Origin: Alphaproteobacteria bacterium
Lineage (GTDB): Bacteria; Pseudomonadota; Alphaproteobacteria; Rhodobacterales; Rhodobacteraceae
NCBI GenBank assembly: GCA_030431825.1
Contig: JAUIIJ010000009.1
Coordinates: 1-64,000, forward strand
Direction: 5' to 3'
DNA: 64,000 nucleotides
Positions 49,421 through 59,103 of this stretch are shown here, piece after piece (position 1 is the first letter of the stretch; each line of letters begins with the position of its first letter). Both the position numbers and the translations under genes were made by a program. The notes beneath the pieces are model-generated. The model did no database searches, was not told where the DNA came from, and was given only the letters and a program-made list of their open reading frames with translations.

Positions 49421-49487
49421 TTCATCTTTGTCGAAATACTCCGGGGTGAGGCGCAGACTGCGCCGAGGGGCAGCGCCCCTGCCCCGC
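49421..49487. repeat. Intergenic palindromic element (possible dispersed Rhodobacteraceae repeat)
   Basis: CTTTGTCGAAATACTCCGGGGTGAGGCGCAGACTGCGCCGAGGGGCAGCGCCCCTGCCCC; two back-to-back hairpins GGCGCA-GAC-TGCGCC and AGGGGC-AGC-GCCCCT. Confidence 0.55.
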
Positions 49488-49508
49488 TCAAAAAAAAGGA
49501 CCTCTCTC

Positions 49509-50897
49509 ATGGCTGACTACGACGTGATCATCATCGGCGCCGGACCCGGCGGCTATGTCTGCGCCATCCGCTGCGCGCAACTCGGGCTCAAGACCGCCTG
49601 CGTCGAAGGCCGCGAAACCCTCGGCGGCACCTGCCTGAACGTCGGCTGCATCCCGTCCAAGGCTCTGCTGCACGCCAGCCATCAACTGCACGAAGCCGAG
49701 CACAACTTTGCCAGGATGGGCCTCAAGGGAAAATCGCCAAGCGTCGACTGGAAACAGATGCAGGCCTACAAGCAGGAAGTGATCGACACCAATACCAAGG
49801 GCGTCGAATTCCTGTTCAAGAAGAACAAGATCGACTGGCTCAAGGGCTGGGGCTCGATTCCCGAGGCCGGCAAGGTCAAGGTCGGAGACGAGGTTCACAC
49901 CGCCAGGAACATCATCATCGCCTCGGGCTCCGAGGCGTCCGCCCTGCCCGGCGTCGATATCGACGAAAAGGTGGTCGTGACCTCCACGGGCGCGCTGGAG
50001 CTTGGCAAGATCCCGAAGAAGATGGTCGTGATCGGGGCTGGTGTGATCGGGCTGGAACTGGGCAGTGTCTACGCCCGTCTCGGCGCCGACGTGACCGTCG
50101 TGGAATTCCTCGATGCGATCACCCCCGGCATGGATGGAGATGTGCAAAAGACCTTCCAGCGCATTCTCAAGAAACAGGGCCTGAAATTCGTCATGGGCGC
50201 GGCGGTGCAAAAGACCGAAGCAACCAAAACCAAGGCCAAGGTGCATTACAAACTGCGCAAGGACGACAGCGAACACGTGCTGGATGCCGATGTGGTCCTG
50301 CTCGCCACGGGTCGCAAACCCTATGTTGATGGTCTCGGGCTCGATGCGCTCGGCGTCGAGCGCAGCGAGCGCGGACAGATCAAGGTCGGCAAGGACTGGC
50401 AGACAAACGTACCGGGCATCTATGCGATCGGAGATTGCATCGACGGTCCGATGCTGGCCCACAAGGCCGAGGACGAAGGCATGGCCGCCGCCGAACAGGT
50501 CGCGGGCAAGCACGGGCATGTGAACTATGGCGTGATCCCGGGCGTGATCTACACCTGGCCCGAAGTCGCGAATGTCGGTGAAACCGAAGAGGCGCTCAAG
50601 AAAGCGAACCGCGCCTACAAGGTCGGCAAGTTCATGTTCATGGGCAATGGCCGCGCCAAGGCGAATTTCGCCGCCGACGGCTTTGTCAAGATCATCGCCG
50701 ACAAGGAAACCGACCGAATTCTCGGCGCGCATATCATCGGCCCCGGTGCCGGTGACCTGATCCACGAGATCTGTGTCGCGATGGAGTTCGGCGCCTCGGC
50801 CGAGGATCTTGCCATGACCTGCCACGCCCACCCGACCTATTCCGAAGCCGTGCGCGAAGCTGCACTGGCCTGTGGCAGCGGGGCCATCCACAGCTGA
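49509..50897 (+). CDS. lpd: Dihydrolipoyl dehydrogenase
   Basis: [57 protein letters not shown]. Confidence 0.98.
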   Translation: MADYDVIIIGAGPGGYVCAIRCAQLGLKTACVEGRETLGGTCLNVGCIPSKALLHASHQLHEAEHNFARMGLKGKSPSVDWKQMQAYKQEVIDTNTKGVEFLFKKNKIDWLKGWGSIPEAGKVKVGDEVHTARNIIIASGSEASALPGVDIDEKVVVTSTGALELGKIPKKMVVIGAGVIGLELGSVYARLGADVTVVEFLDAITPGMDGDVQKTFQRILKKQGLKFVMGAAVQKTEATKTKAKVHYKLRKDDSEHVLDADVVLLATGRKPYVDGLGLDALGVERSERGQIKVGKDWQTNVPGIYAIGDCIDGPMLAHKAEDEGMAAAEQVAGKHGHVNYGVIPGVIYTWPEVANVGETEEALKKANRAYKVGKFMFMGNGRAKANFAADGFVKIIADKETDRILGAHIIGPGAGDLIHEICVAMEFGASAEDLAMTCHAHPTYSEAVREAALACGSGAIHS

Positions 50898-50913
50898 TGT
50901 CGCGCCCGGCGGC

Positions 50914-51492
50914 TCAGGCCGCCGGGACCATCCAGGCGTCAAGATAGAGCGCAAGCCGCTCTTCGAAATCCTGCGCCCGATGCAGGGCGCAGAACTGCAG
51001 TGACATGGCCTGGACCGAAAAGGCCTGCACCCCCTCGGCGAGCAGGTCCGCCGATATGTCCCGCCGGTAGGCTCCGGTCTCGATCCACCCTGCCACCAGC
51101 ACGGAATATCGCTGCAAACATTGCGCGATCGGCCCGATCTCGGCGATCGCGGCCGCCCCGGAATAGCGCAGGATCAGGTCGAATACATAGCGCTCTGAGG
51201 TCATGAAACGGTGAAACGGTCTCAGCGCGGCGATCAGGGTCTCGACCGAAACGGGGGGCTCTGACGCTTCGGCGCGGTCAAGGCGATCAGCCAGTTCCGC
51301 CCCGACAAGCCGTTCCATCAACGCATCCTTGTCTTTGAAATGGGCAAAGAACGTCCCCTTGGCCACGCCCGCCCCGGACACCACGTCTTCGACGCGCAAG
51401 GCTTCGTAACCGCCGGACGCCACAAGCGCCTGCGCGACCTCGATCAAGCGGGCACGGGTCTTGAGCGTACGTTCCTGCACGGGTCTGGTCAT
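50914..51492 (-). CDS. TetR/AcrR family transcriptional regulator
   Basis: LKTRARLIEVAQALVASGGYEALRVEDVVSGAGVAKGTFFAHFKDKDALMERL. Confidence 0.93.
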   Translation of the reverse strand: MTRPVQERTLKTRARLIEVAQALVASGGYEALRVEDVVSGAGVAKGTFFAHFKDKDALMERLVGAELADRLDRAEASEPPVSVETLIAALRPFHRFMTSERYVFDLILRYSGAAAIAEIGPIAQCLQRYSVLVAGWIETGAYRRDISADLLAEGVQAFSVQAMSLQFCALHRAQDFEERLALYLDAWMVPAA

Positions 51493-51513
51493 GCCCTTGG
51501 GTCGCAGCTTTTC

Positions 51514-51575
51514 TGACCAAGGTCAAATTTATATTGACCACGGTCATTTTTATTGCAAATAAGTGACCAAGGTCA
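51514..51575. promoter_or_regulatory. Three TetR-type operators TGACC-NN-GGTCA in divergent promoter
   Basis: TGACCAAGGTCA 51514-51525, TGACCACGGTCA 51535-51546, TGACCAAGGTCA 51564-51575. Confidence 0.8.
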
Positions 51576-51579
51576 ATTT

Positions 51580-52185
51580 ATGGAGCTGCCCGTGCCTGCC
51601 AAGAAGATTTTCATCCTGAACGGACATCCCGCCGAAACCAGCCTGTCACGCCGTTTCGCGGAAACCTATGCCACCGCCGCCCGCGCCGCGGGACATCAGG
51701 TGCGGATCACCAACCTCGGCGATCTCGCGTTCGACGACGATTTCGGCCAGGGAAATTACGAGAATTACAAGCCGCTCGAACCCGACCTGCAACAGGTGCT
51801 GTGCGATATCGAATGGAGCGATCATCTGGTCCTCGCCACGCCGATGTGGTGGGGCGGATTGCCCGCACGGCTCAAGGGGTTGATTGATCGCACATTCCTT
51901 CCGGGACGCACCTTCGACACCCGAAACACGGGGCTCGGCGGCATGCCCGCGCCGCTGCTGTCGGGACGCACGGCACGGGTGATACTCACGTCCGACACAC
52001 CGGGTTGGGTCATGCGGCTGCTGTATCGCCGCGCGTTGATCTGGCAGCTCAGGCGGCAGATACTCGGCTTTGTCGGCGTCAAACCGACGCGATTCACCTG
52101 GTTCGCCGGTGCCAGCCACCCGAAGCCCGGCCTGATCGAGAAATGGACCCGCCAGGTCCATGCCATCGGAGCGACAGCGGCCTGA
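51580..52185 (+). CDS. NAD(P)H-dependent oxidoreductase (flavodoxin-fold NQO/KefF-like)
   Basis: MELPVPAKKIFILNGHPAETSLSRRFAETYATAARAAGHQVRITNLGDLAFD...TPMWWGGLPARLKGLIDRTFLPGRTF. Confidence 0.88.
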   Translation: MELPVPAKKIFILNGHPAETSLSRRFAETYATAARAAGHQVRITNLGDLAFDDDFGQGNYENYKPLEPDLQQVLCDIEWSDHLVLATPMWWGGLPARLKGLIDRTFLPGRTFDTRNTGLGGMPAPLLSGRTARVILTSDTPGWVMRLLYRRALIWQLRRQILGFVGVKPTRFTWFAGASHPKPGLIEKWTRQVHAIGATAA

Positions 52186-52190
52186 CGGTG

Positions 52191-52715
52191 CTACAGGTTC
52201 ATCACCATCTCATGCCACGCTGCGCCCGCGAAACCCGAGGCCGAACCGCGCACGTATCGATAGCCAAGTTTCTCGTACATCGGAACATAGTGGGACTTGC
52301 ACATGAGGTGGATGCTGGACTTGCCCGCGTCGGCCATGCGACGCACGAATGACTGCATCAGGGCACGGGCCAGCCCCCTGCCCTGACAGGCGGGGTCCAC
52401 CGCAACCGAGAGGATCACCACGTTGGGCGCCTCCGGATCATGTCCGGCCAGCGCCTTGAACGCATCGTCGGCCATGTCGACCTCATGGGCGCAACCGCTG
52501 TTGATAAAGCCTGCAATCACCCCGTTCTGTTCGAGCACCAGAAATCCCTGCGGATATGTGGCTATACGATCCGCAATCCGGCTGAGGGGGGCGGCTTCGC
52601 GCGCGGCATAGGCCGCCGCCTCGATTTCGCGGCAGCGGGCGGCATCCTCGGGTCGGGCCGGTCGAAATAACTGCAAGCGGTGGTCTCCTGGTTCAACTGC
52701 GCGCGGGTCTACCAA
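52191..52715 (-). CDS. GNAT family N-acetyltransferase
   Basis: LFRPARPEDAARCREIEAAAYAAREAAPLSRIADRI...VDPACQGRGLARALMQSFVRRM. Confidence 0.87.
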   Translation of the reverse strand: MVDPRAVEPGDHRLQLFRPARPEDAARCREIEAAAYAAREAAPLSRIADRIATYPQGFLVLEQNGVIAGFINSGCAHEVDMADDAFKALAGHDPEAPNVVILSVAVDPACQGRGLARALMQSFVRRMADAGKSSIHLMCKSHYVPMYEKLGYRYVRGSASGFAGAAWHEMVMNL

Positions 52716-53311
52716 AGCGTCTTGGTCGCGCGCGCGGTCCAGCTGCGGTCATATTCGTTGCCGTCGATCTCGTCATCGGTCATCTCGGCGAGAATATCCC
52801 CGATCGTCGGCAGTCCGGCACGATCATCCCGCTGCCAGAGCCCCGCCCGCAACAGCGCGCGCGCACACTGGCAATAGATCTCGTCGATCGCGATGACGAT
52901 AACTGTCGTCGGCAGGCGGCCCTTGCGCTCGAAGCGATTGCGCAGCTCTGCGTCGGCCGTCAACCGGGCGGTCCCGTTGACACGGATGACAGTGTTGGAG
53001 CCGGCCACCATGAACATCAGCGAGACGCGACCGTCCGTCACGATATTGCGCAGCGAATCCAGACGGTTGTTGCCATGCCAATCGGGCATCGCAAGGGTTC
53101 CCGGGTCAAGCTCCTGCACCACCGGCCCGTCATCGCCACGGGGGCTGCCATCGGTGCCGCCTGTTCCGACCGTGGTCAGCACGCACAGCCGCGAGGCCAT
53201 GATCCACTTGCGATAGGTGGGCGTCATCCGCCGCGCGACCTTGCGCAGCGCCGGCTCGCTGGGCGTGCCGTACAGCGCCTCGAGCGCCTCTATCGTGTCA
53301 ATCTGCTCCAT
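52709..53311 (-). CDS. Pyridoxamine 5'-phosphate oxidase-family protein
   Basis: ...MTPTYRKWIMASRLCVLTTVGTGGTDGSPRGDDGPVVQELDPGTLAMPDWHGNNRLDSLRNIVTDGRVSLMFMVAG. Confidence 0.86.
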   Translation of the reverse strand: MEQIDTIEALEALYGTPSEPALRKVARRMTPTYRKWIMASRLCVLTTVGTGGTDGSPRGDDGPVVQELDPGTLAMPDWHGNNRLDSLRNIVTDGRVSLMFMVAGSNTVIRVNGTARLTADAELRNRFERKGRLPTTVIVIAIDEIYCQCARALLRAGLWQRDDRAGLPTIGDILAEMTDDEIDGNEYDRSWTARATKTLW

Positions 53312-54038
53312 CCGGATCGAACCCCGCTTCGCGCATCAATTCATCTGAGCGTGCTTCCACACGTTCTTCCAGCTTACGCATAAATTCGTTGCGATCCAGT
53401 CCCGGTGCAATCGGTTCGAGGAACTCGACAACCGCCAGTCCGGGCTTGCGCATGATCCCCTTGCGTGGCCAGAACAGACCGACATTGGTGGCCACCGGCA
53501 CACAGGGCTGGCCCAGTTCCTTGTAGAGCACGCCACTGCCGACCTTGTAGGGTTTCCTGTCACCCGGCGCGACACGCGTGCCTTGCGGATAAATGATGAG
53601 CTGTCCGGGATTGCTGAACTCCTGCGCCACGTCCTTGACCATCTTGGCGACGGCGGCTCCGCGACGGCCGCGGTCGACCGGGACGCAGCCCAGCCGCTTG
53701 GCGTAGAGTCCGATGAACGGCGTCCACAGCAATTCGCGCTTCATGATGAACTTGGCGTGCGGCACCGCATCAAAGATCAGCAGGATATCGAGAAACGACT
53801 GATGCTTGGCCGCCACCATCACCTCGCCAGAGGGAACCGTGCCGCGCACCTCGCCACGAATGCCCACCATCCAGCGTGTCAGGACAAGGGTTGTGCGGGC
53901 ATAGACCTTGCAGGCCCGCAAGGCACCGCGCTTGGACAGGATCGCGTAGGGAGTGAACAGGATGCCAAGGACAGCCATCCAGAGATAGATCACGATGATG
54001 AAGACGAGGGATCGCACCCATTGCACTGCATGCATCAT
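53298..54038 (-). CDS. plsC: 1-acyl-sn-glycerol-3-phosphate acyltransferase
   Basis: MVAAKHQSFLDILLIFDAVPHAKFIMKRELLWTPFIGLYAKRLGCVPVDRG...IIYPQGTRVAPG. Confidence 0.92.
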   Translation of the reverse strand: MMHAVQWVRSLVFIIVIYLWMAVLGILFTPYAILSKRGALRACKVYARTTLVLTRWMVGIRGEVRGTVPSGEVMVAAKHQSFLDILLIFDAVPHAKFIMKRELLWTPFIGLYAKRLGCVPVDRGRRGAAVAKMVKDVAQEFSNPGQLIIYPQGTRVAPGDRKPYKVGSGVLYKELGQPCVPVATNVGLFWPRKGIMRKPGLAVVEFLEPIAPGLDRNEFMRKLEERVEARSDELMREAGFDPDGAD

Positions 54039-54937
54039 CAGCTGAACTCCGCCAGTTTCTGCCGCGCCGCGACCCCCGTTGCCACAAATGCCACCACTGC
54101 GGTAACGACCGGGACCGCAAGCGGCGCGAGCCAGCCAAGGCCGCCGAACCCGATTTCCGTCAGGAATCCCTGGGTTTCGCCGCCCGGCGGCAACAGCAGA
54201 ACCGCAAGCACGCCAAGCACCATGCCTGCGCCGGAGCCCACGAGCGCCCGTACCGTCAGCCGCCGCACGAAAGCGCCGGCAACAAAGCGATCCTCGGCCC
54301 CCACAAGGCGCAAGACCTCGATCACCTGCGCATTCGCCGCCAGTGTCGCGCGCGCCGCCAGCGTCACCGTCGCGGCCATGGTTCCGGTAATCAGCAACAA
54401 CGATATGACCCCCAGTCGCCGCAGCCCCCGCGCAGCATCCACGATCGGCGCGCGCCAGCCGCTGTGATCATCAAGAACCGCGCCCGGAACCTCGTCGTTC
54501 AGCCGCTGTTGCAGCGCGTCGGTGTCATAACCGGGCCTCTCGGCGATCACCTCGATCAGCTGCGGCAGCGGCAAATCCCCGAGGGGCAGGTCATCGCCCA
54601 GCCACGGAGCCAGCAGGGCGGCCTGTTCCTCGGCCGTCAAAGGCCGCGAACTGGCGATTCCCGGCGTTTCCCCCAGGATGTCGAGCACCGCCGCCGTGCG
54701 GGCCTCGCGCTGCTCCGCGTCACCCGAAATGCGCAGTGTCGCGCTCTGTGACTGGGCGTCGGACCAGCGGTCGGCCACGCGGTCGGCCGTCATTGCCAAC
54801 GCCAGGGCAAATACCGCGAGGAACCCCATCGCAGCGGCGACAAACAGCGTCAGATGCGATGTGGTCCCGCTGGGCGGGACGACCCGGTCGCTCCGGGCAT
54901 CGCCGGACAGAAGGCCGAAAAAGCGTCGCATGTTCAC
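54038..54937 (-). CDS. ftsX: Cell division protein FtsX-like permease
   Basis: ~300 aa, N-terminal and C-terminal TMs, downstream of and overlapping ftsE. Confidence 0.85.
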   Translation of the reverse strand: MNMRRFFGLLSGDARSDRVVPPSGTTSHLTLFVAAAMGFLAVFALALAMTADRVADRWSDAQSQSATLRISGDAEQREARTAAVLDILGETPGIASSRPLTAEEQAALLAPWLGDDLPLGDLPLPQLIEVIAERPGYDTDALQQRLNDEVPGAVLDDHSGWRAPIVDAARGLRRLGVISLLLITGTMAATVTLAARATLAANAQVIEVLRLVGAEDRFVAGAFVRRLTVRALVGSGAGMVLGVLAVLLLPPGGETQGFLTEIGFGGLGWLAPLAVPVVTAVVAFVATGVAARQKLAEFS

Positions 54938-55611
54938 AGATCGGCCCCCGCCAATTGCACCTGTTTGTTCGAAATGCGCAGAACCCGCGCCTGAACCTCG
55001 GACTTGGCCGCGCGGATCAACGACATGTCATGGCTGGCAATCAGAACGGTCTTGCCCATGCTGTTCAGGTCCACCAGCAGGCGCAGCAGGCGTTGGGACA
55101 TGTCCCAGTCGATATTGCCTGTCGGCTCATCCGCGATGATCACGTCCGGCGACAGGATCACCGCACGCGCCAGCGCGGCGCGTTGCCGCTCGCCGCCCGA
55201 CAACTCGGCGGGATAGGCATCGGCGCGCTCGGACAAGCCGACCCATCCGAGAAGATCCGTCAGATTCTGCTGTTCCTGCGCCAGATCGCGACCGGACACC
55301 GTCAGCGGCAATGCGATATTGTCGGCGACAGGCAGGTGGTCAAGAAAGCGGCAATCCTGATGCACCACGCCGATGCGCCGGCGCAGGGTCGCCATATCGT
55401 CACGCGTCGCCGCAGCGACGTCATCGCCAAAGGCAAGGATTCGCCCCTTGGTGGGGTTGAGCGCTCCGTAGCAGAGTTTCAGAAATGTCGTCTTGCCCGA
55501 TCCGGACGGTCCGGTCAGAAAATGAAAGGACCCGGCAGGCAGGGACAAGGATACATCGCCAAACAGCGCGCCCCCACCATAGTCGAATCCCACCTGCTCC
55601 AGCTCGATCAA
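54934..55611 (-). CDS. ftsE: Cell division ATP-binding protein FtsE (TTG start likely)
   Basis: LIELEQVGFDYGGGALFGDVSLSLPAGSFHFLTGPSGSGKTTFLKLCYGALNPTKG...LSGGERQRAALARAVILSPDVIIADEPTGNID. Confidence 0.9.
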   Translation of the reverse strand: MIELEQVGFDYGGGALFGDVSLSLPAGSFHFLTGPSGSGKTTFLKLCYGALNPTKGRILAFGDDVAAATRDDMATLRRRIGVVHQDCRFLDHLPVADNIALPLTVSGRDLAQEQQNLTDLLGWVGLSERADAYPAELSGGERQRAALARAVILSPDVIIADEPTGNIDWDMSQRLLRLLVDLNSMGKTVLIASHDMSLIRAAKSEVQARVLRISNKQVQLAGADL

Positions 55612-55796
55612 GGTCAGTCTCCTGTCAATTACCGCCTTGTGCCTTACCCTCGGGACAGTTTCAATGCCATGCCGATTCGCCACGTTTCCGCACCGTTGCG
55701 CATGAGAAATTCGCCCTTTGCGAACCCTTGCCGAAACACATAAGGTTGCGGCACAAGATCAATCCGGCAGGCAGTGACAGGATCAGGAGGGGCAGC

Positions 55797-56552
55797 ATGC
55801 GTCTAACATGCCCGAATTGCGGCGCTCAGTACGAAGTGCCCGACAAGGTGATTCCGCCAAAGGGCCGCGACGTTCAATGCTCCAACTGTGACACTTCCTG
55901 GTTCTTTGCCCATCCCGATCCGCTGATGCGCGCCGAGCCCGACCTGCGGGCTTCGTCCGCCTCGTTCCTGGATGACGACCCCGCCGACGAGGTCAAGGCA
56001 CCGCCTGCCCCGCCCCGACGCAAGCTCGACCCCAGTGTCAGCGCCATCCTGCAACAGGAAGCCGAGCGCGAAACTCGCCTGCGCAGCCGCGACCGCGCCG
56101 AAGCCGCGGACAGCCGGCCCGCCGCCGCTGACCGCGCCGACGCCGAAGCCTCCGAAACCGCGCGCAAGGCCCGCGAACGCATGGCCCATATCAGGGGCGA
56201 ATCCGCAGCGTCTCCCGCATCGCAGGACATGCCCGCGCGGCGAAGCGGCACGCTGCCTGACCTGGACGAGATCAATTCGACCCTGCGCACATCGGGCGAG
56301 TCCGCTTATGACAATTTCGCGCACGCGACAGCCAAGCAGGGCGGCTCCGGGTTCATGCGCGGCATCGCTCTGACCATCCTGCTCGCCGCGCTGCTGGTGT
56401 TGGCCTATGTCAACGCCCGCACCATCGCCGAAGCCGTGCCGCAAGCCGCCCCCTACATGAAGCTCTATGTCGCGAAGATAGATGAAGGGCGGGTGTGGCT
56501 CGACACCGTGCTTGGCCAGTTCATGCCGGGTGGGTCAGAACCGCTCGAGTAG
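55797..56552 (+). CDS. Zinc-ribbon (MJ0042-type) domain protein with C-terminal TM
   Basis: MRLTCPNCGAQYEVPDKVIPPKGRDVQCSNCDTSWFF...GIALTILLAALLVLAYVNA. Confidence 0.9.
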   Translation: MRLTCPNCGAQYEVPDKVIPPKGRDVQCSNCDTSWFFAHPDPLMRAEPDLRASSASFLDDDPADEVKAPPAPPRRKLDPSVSAILQQEAERETRLRSRDRAEAADSRPAAADRADAEASETARKARERMAHIRGESAASPASQDMPARRSGTLPDLDEINSTLRTSGESAYDNFAHATAKQGGSGFMRGIALTILLAALLVLAYVNARTIAEAVPQAAPYMKLYVAKIDEGRVWLDTVLGQFMPGGSEPLE

Positions 56553-59069
56553 CCGCTGAAGATAGTTGCGTTCGACTTCGGGGCGGTCGCCTTCGCCCGA
56601 GCGCCGCCGGATTTCATCCAGCAACTCGCGCGCGCGACGATAGACATCCTCACCCTGCAACAGGTTTTCGGGCGTGCCGAGCGATCCGTTCGAACCGCTT
56701 TCGCGGCCCAGCGGGTCGCGGTTGCGCGCTTCCATATTGCCCTGCGTGCTGCCCTGCCCCGGTTGGCCCTGCTGCTCTGCCATCGCTTCACCGAGCGAGC
56801 GCATTCCTTCGCGCAGCGCTTCCATCGCCTCGGATTGCCGGTCGATCGCGTCGGCATAATCATCCTGGCGCAGCGCCTGTTCCGCGCCATCCATCGCGCG
56901 CCCCGCCCGGTCCAGCGCGTCGCGCGCGGCATCGCCTTCGGGTGTGCCGGCACCGGGCAGATTGCCCTGCTGGCGACGCAATTCGTCGCGCAGGGCCTGT
57001 TGCCGATCCGCGAGCGAGCCTTGTTCCGCCCCGGATGGGTCGCCCTGACCGCCCTGCCCCTCGTGGCTCTGTCCCAGACCCTGACCTCCGTTGCGGCCCT
57101 GATTGCCCTGGTTTTCGCCAGCCTGCGCGCCGGGATTGAACTGTTCCTGCAAGTCGCGGAAGGCCTGATCGCTCAGCCCCTGCTGTTCGCGCAGGGTTTC
57201 GGCCAGACCTTCCATCGCCTGCTGGCCCTCGGACTGGCCGCCCTGCCCCTGTCCTTGGGTGACGCGCATGTTCTGCATCATCTGCTGCAATTCCTGCAAC
57301 GCCTGTTCCGCCTCTGCCATGCGCCCCTGTTCCATCAACTCCTGAATCCGGTCCATCATGCGTTGCAGATCGTTCTGGGTCATCTGCATGGCGTTTTCCG
57401 AAGGTTGCCCCGGCTGGCGCTGTTCCCCCTCCTGCTGGGCCTGCCGCGACAACTGGCGCATGTATTCGTTGGTGGCTTCGCGCAGTTCCTGCATCAGTTC
57501 GGCTATTTCCTGATCGCTGGCCCCGTTCTTCATCGCTTCGCTCAGCCGTTCCTGGGCACGGCGCAGACGTTCCAGCGCATCGCTCAGATCGCCCTCTTCC
57601 AGCAATACCGCCAGGTTCCAGAGCGCCTCGGCGATCTCCTCCTGCTGCGCGGTCTTGAGCCCATAGGCCGTGAACGTCTCCAACCGGCGCAGGATCACGC
57701 GCAGGCGCAGATAGGCTGTCTCGGAGCGGAACAGCGACTCCGGCCGGTGTGAAATCGCGCGCAGAACCTGCGCGACGCGCGCCGCGTTCTCGCGTGTCCA
57801 GAGCAGATCGCGGCGTTGCTCGATCACCGCAGCCGCCAGAGGATCAAAGAACCGACGGGCCGGCAGCACCATTGGCGACGGGTCGATTTCCGTGACATGT
57901 CCCGCCGCATCCTCGGCCGAGAGCCGCACCGTGACCGGCAGGTTCGCAAAAGGGTGTTTCGAGAAATCCTCGATCAGCGTTTCCGTGAACATCTGCCGGT
58001 CGCCCGCAATCGGCATCGGCAGCGGCACCACCACGGCCTCTCTGGGTTCGGGATCGGGAGCGAGCCCGTAGCGACGGTCGACCGCCGTCATATCCAGAGC
58101 GATCACAGCCTGTCCTGCGACAACCCCGTAATCGTCGCTGGCGGTAAAGGGCAATGTCATCTCGCCCGTGGCCTCCGCCTCGGCCGGGCCCGCCACGGCG
58201 ATCTGCGGCGGTGTGTCGTCGATGATCTCCACCCGCCAACTCTGGCCATCGCCCCCGGAAATCTGGATGGTGCCGTTGCGCACGACGGTGAAATCCTGCA
58301 CCGGATCGGAACCGGTTTCTTCTTCTGCGGTTCTGGCCGACACGGTTTCGACCAGTCTCAGCGCGCCAACCTCGCCATAGAAACGCAGGGTGATCCGGCT
58401 CCCTTCGGGCACCTGCAAGGTTTTGCCGATCAGGTCATTCAGATACAGCGTCGGCTTGCCTGTATAACGCGGCGGCTCGATCCAGCCCTCCCAGGTCGGA
58501 CCGCTTGCCAGATCGGCGCCACCGGGCGTCATCCCGGCGACGCTGCCGATCCGCCATACCGAACCGAACAGCAACGCGACCAACAGCGCCAGCAACGCGA
58601 CATAGCGCAGCGCGAACGGATCCCGACGCGCGAGTTTCAGGTCTGGCGCAGGTGCGCGGGCGGTCGCCGCCCGTTCCGCCATCCGCGCCTGGTGCGCCCG
58701 CCAGAGTGCCGCGGATTGCGAATCGTCCGCCCCGATGGCCTGCTCGTCCAGCAGGGCGCGTATCGGACGCCCGGGCAAGGTTTCATCCAGCCGGGCCAGC
58801 GCGTCGGCGCGGGTTGGCCAATGAAACCGCAGGGCGCCATGCACCAGCGCCACGCAGGCGCCCAGCATCGCAACCGCCCCGCTCAGCCACACCGCCTCGA
58901 TCGGAACGAGATCCTGTATCCCGAGTATCAGCAGCGCCAGAACCAGCAGGATCAGGCTGATCAGGGGCCAGAAACAGCGCAACACCCGTTCGGCCAGCAT
59001 TCCCGCGCGCGTCAATGCCAGGGGCATACGCACCGCATGCAGGACCGGGGGGAGTGCAGGTCTGGCCAT
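56535..59069 (-). CDS. TIGR02302 / DUF4175 family protein
   Basis: 844 aa; N-terminal TMs and long Q/G/E-rich C-terminal region (...QQEGEQRQPGQPSENAMQMTQNDLQRMMDRIQELMEQGRMAEAEQALQELQQMMQNM). Confidence 0.87.
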   Translation of the reverse strand: MARPALPPVLHAVRMPLALTRAGMLAERVLRCFWPLISLILLVLALLILGIQDLVPIEAVWLSGAVAMLGACVALVHGALRFHWPTRADALARLDETLPGRPIRALLDEQAIGADDSQSAALWRAHQARMAERAATARAPAPDLKLARRDPFALRYVALLALLVALLFGSVWRIGSVAGMTPGGADLASGPTWEGWIEPPRYTGKPTLYLNDLIGKTLQVPEGSRITLRFYGEVGALRLVETVSARTAEEETGSDPVQDFTVVRNGTIQISGGDGQSWRVEIIDDTPPQIAVAGPAEAEATGEMTLPFTASDDYGVVAGQAVIALDMTAVDRRYGLAPDPEPREAVVVPLPMPIAGDRQMFTETLIEDFSKHPFANLPVTVRLSAEDAAGHVTEIDPSPMVLPARRFFDPLAAAVIEQRRDLLWTRENAARVAQVLRAISHRPESLFRSETAYLRLRVILRRLETFTAYGLKTAQQEEIAEALWNLAVLLEEGDLSDALERLRRAQERLSEAMKNGASDQEIAELMQELREATNEYMRQLSRQAQQEGEQRQPGQPSENAMQMTQNDLQRMMDRIQELMEQGRMAEAEQALQELQQMMQNMRVTQGQGQGGQSEGQQAMEGLAETLREQQGLSDQAFRDLQEQFNPGAQAGENQGNQGRNGGQGLGQSHEGQGGQGDPSGAEQGSLADRQQALRDELRRQQGNLPGAGTPEGDAARDALDRAGRAMDGAEQALRQDDYADAIDRQSEAMEALREGMRSLGEAMAEQQGQPGQGSTQGNMEARNRDPLGRESGSNGSLGTPENLLQGEDVYRRARELLDEIRRRSGEGDRPEVERNYLQRLLERF

Positions 59070-59103
59070 CAGGATCTCCGAGCGGCCAGATCGCCGGATT
59101 GCG

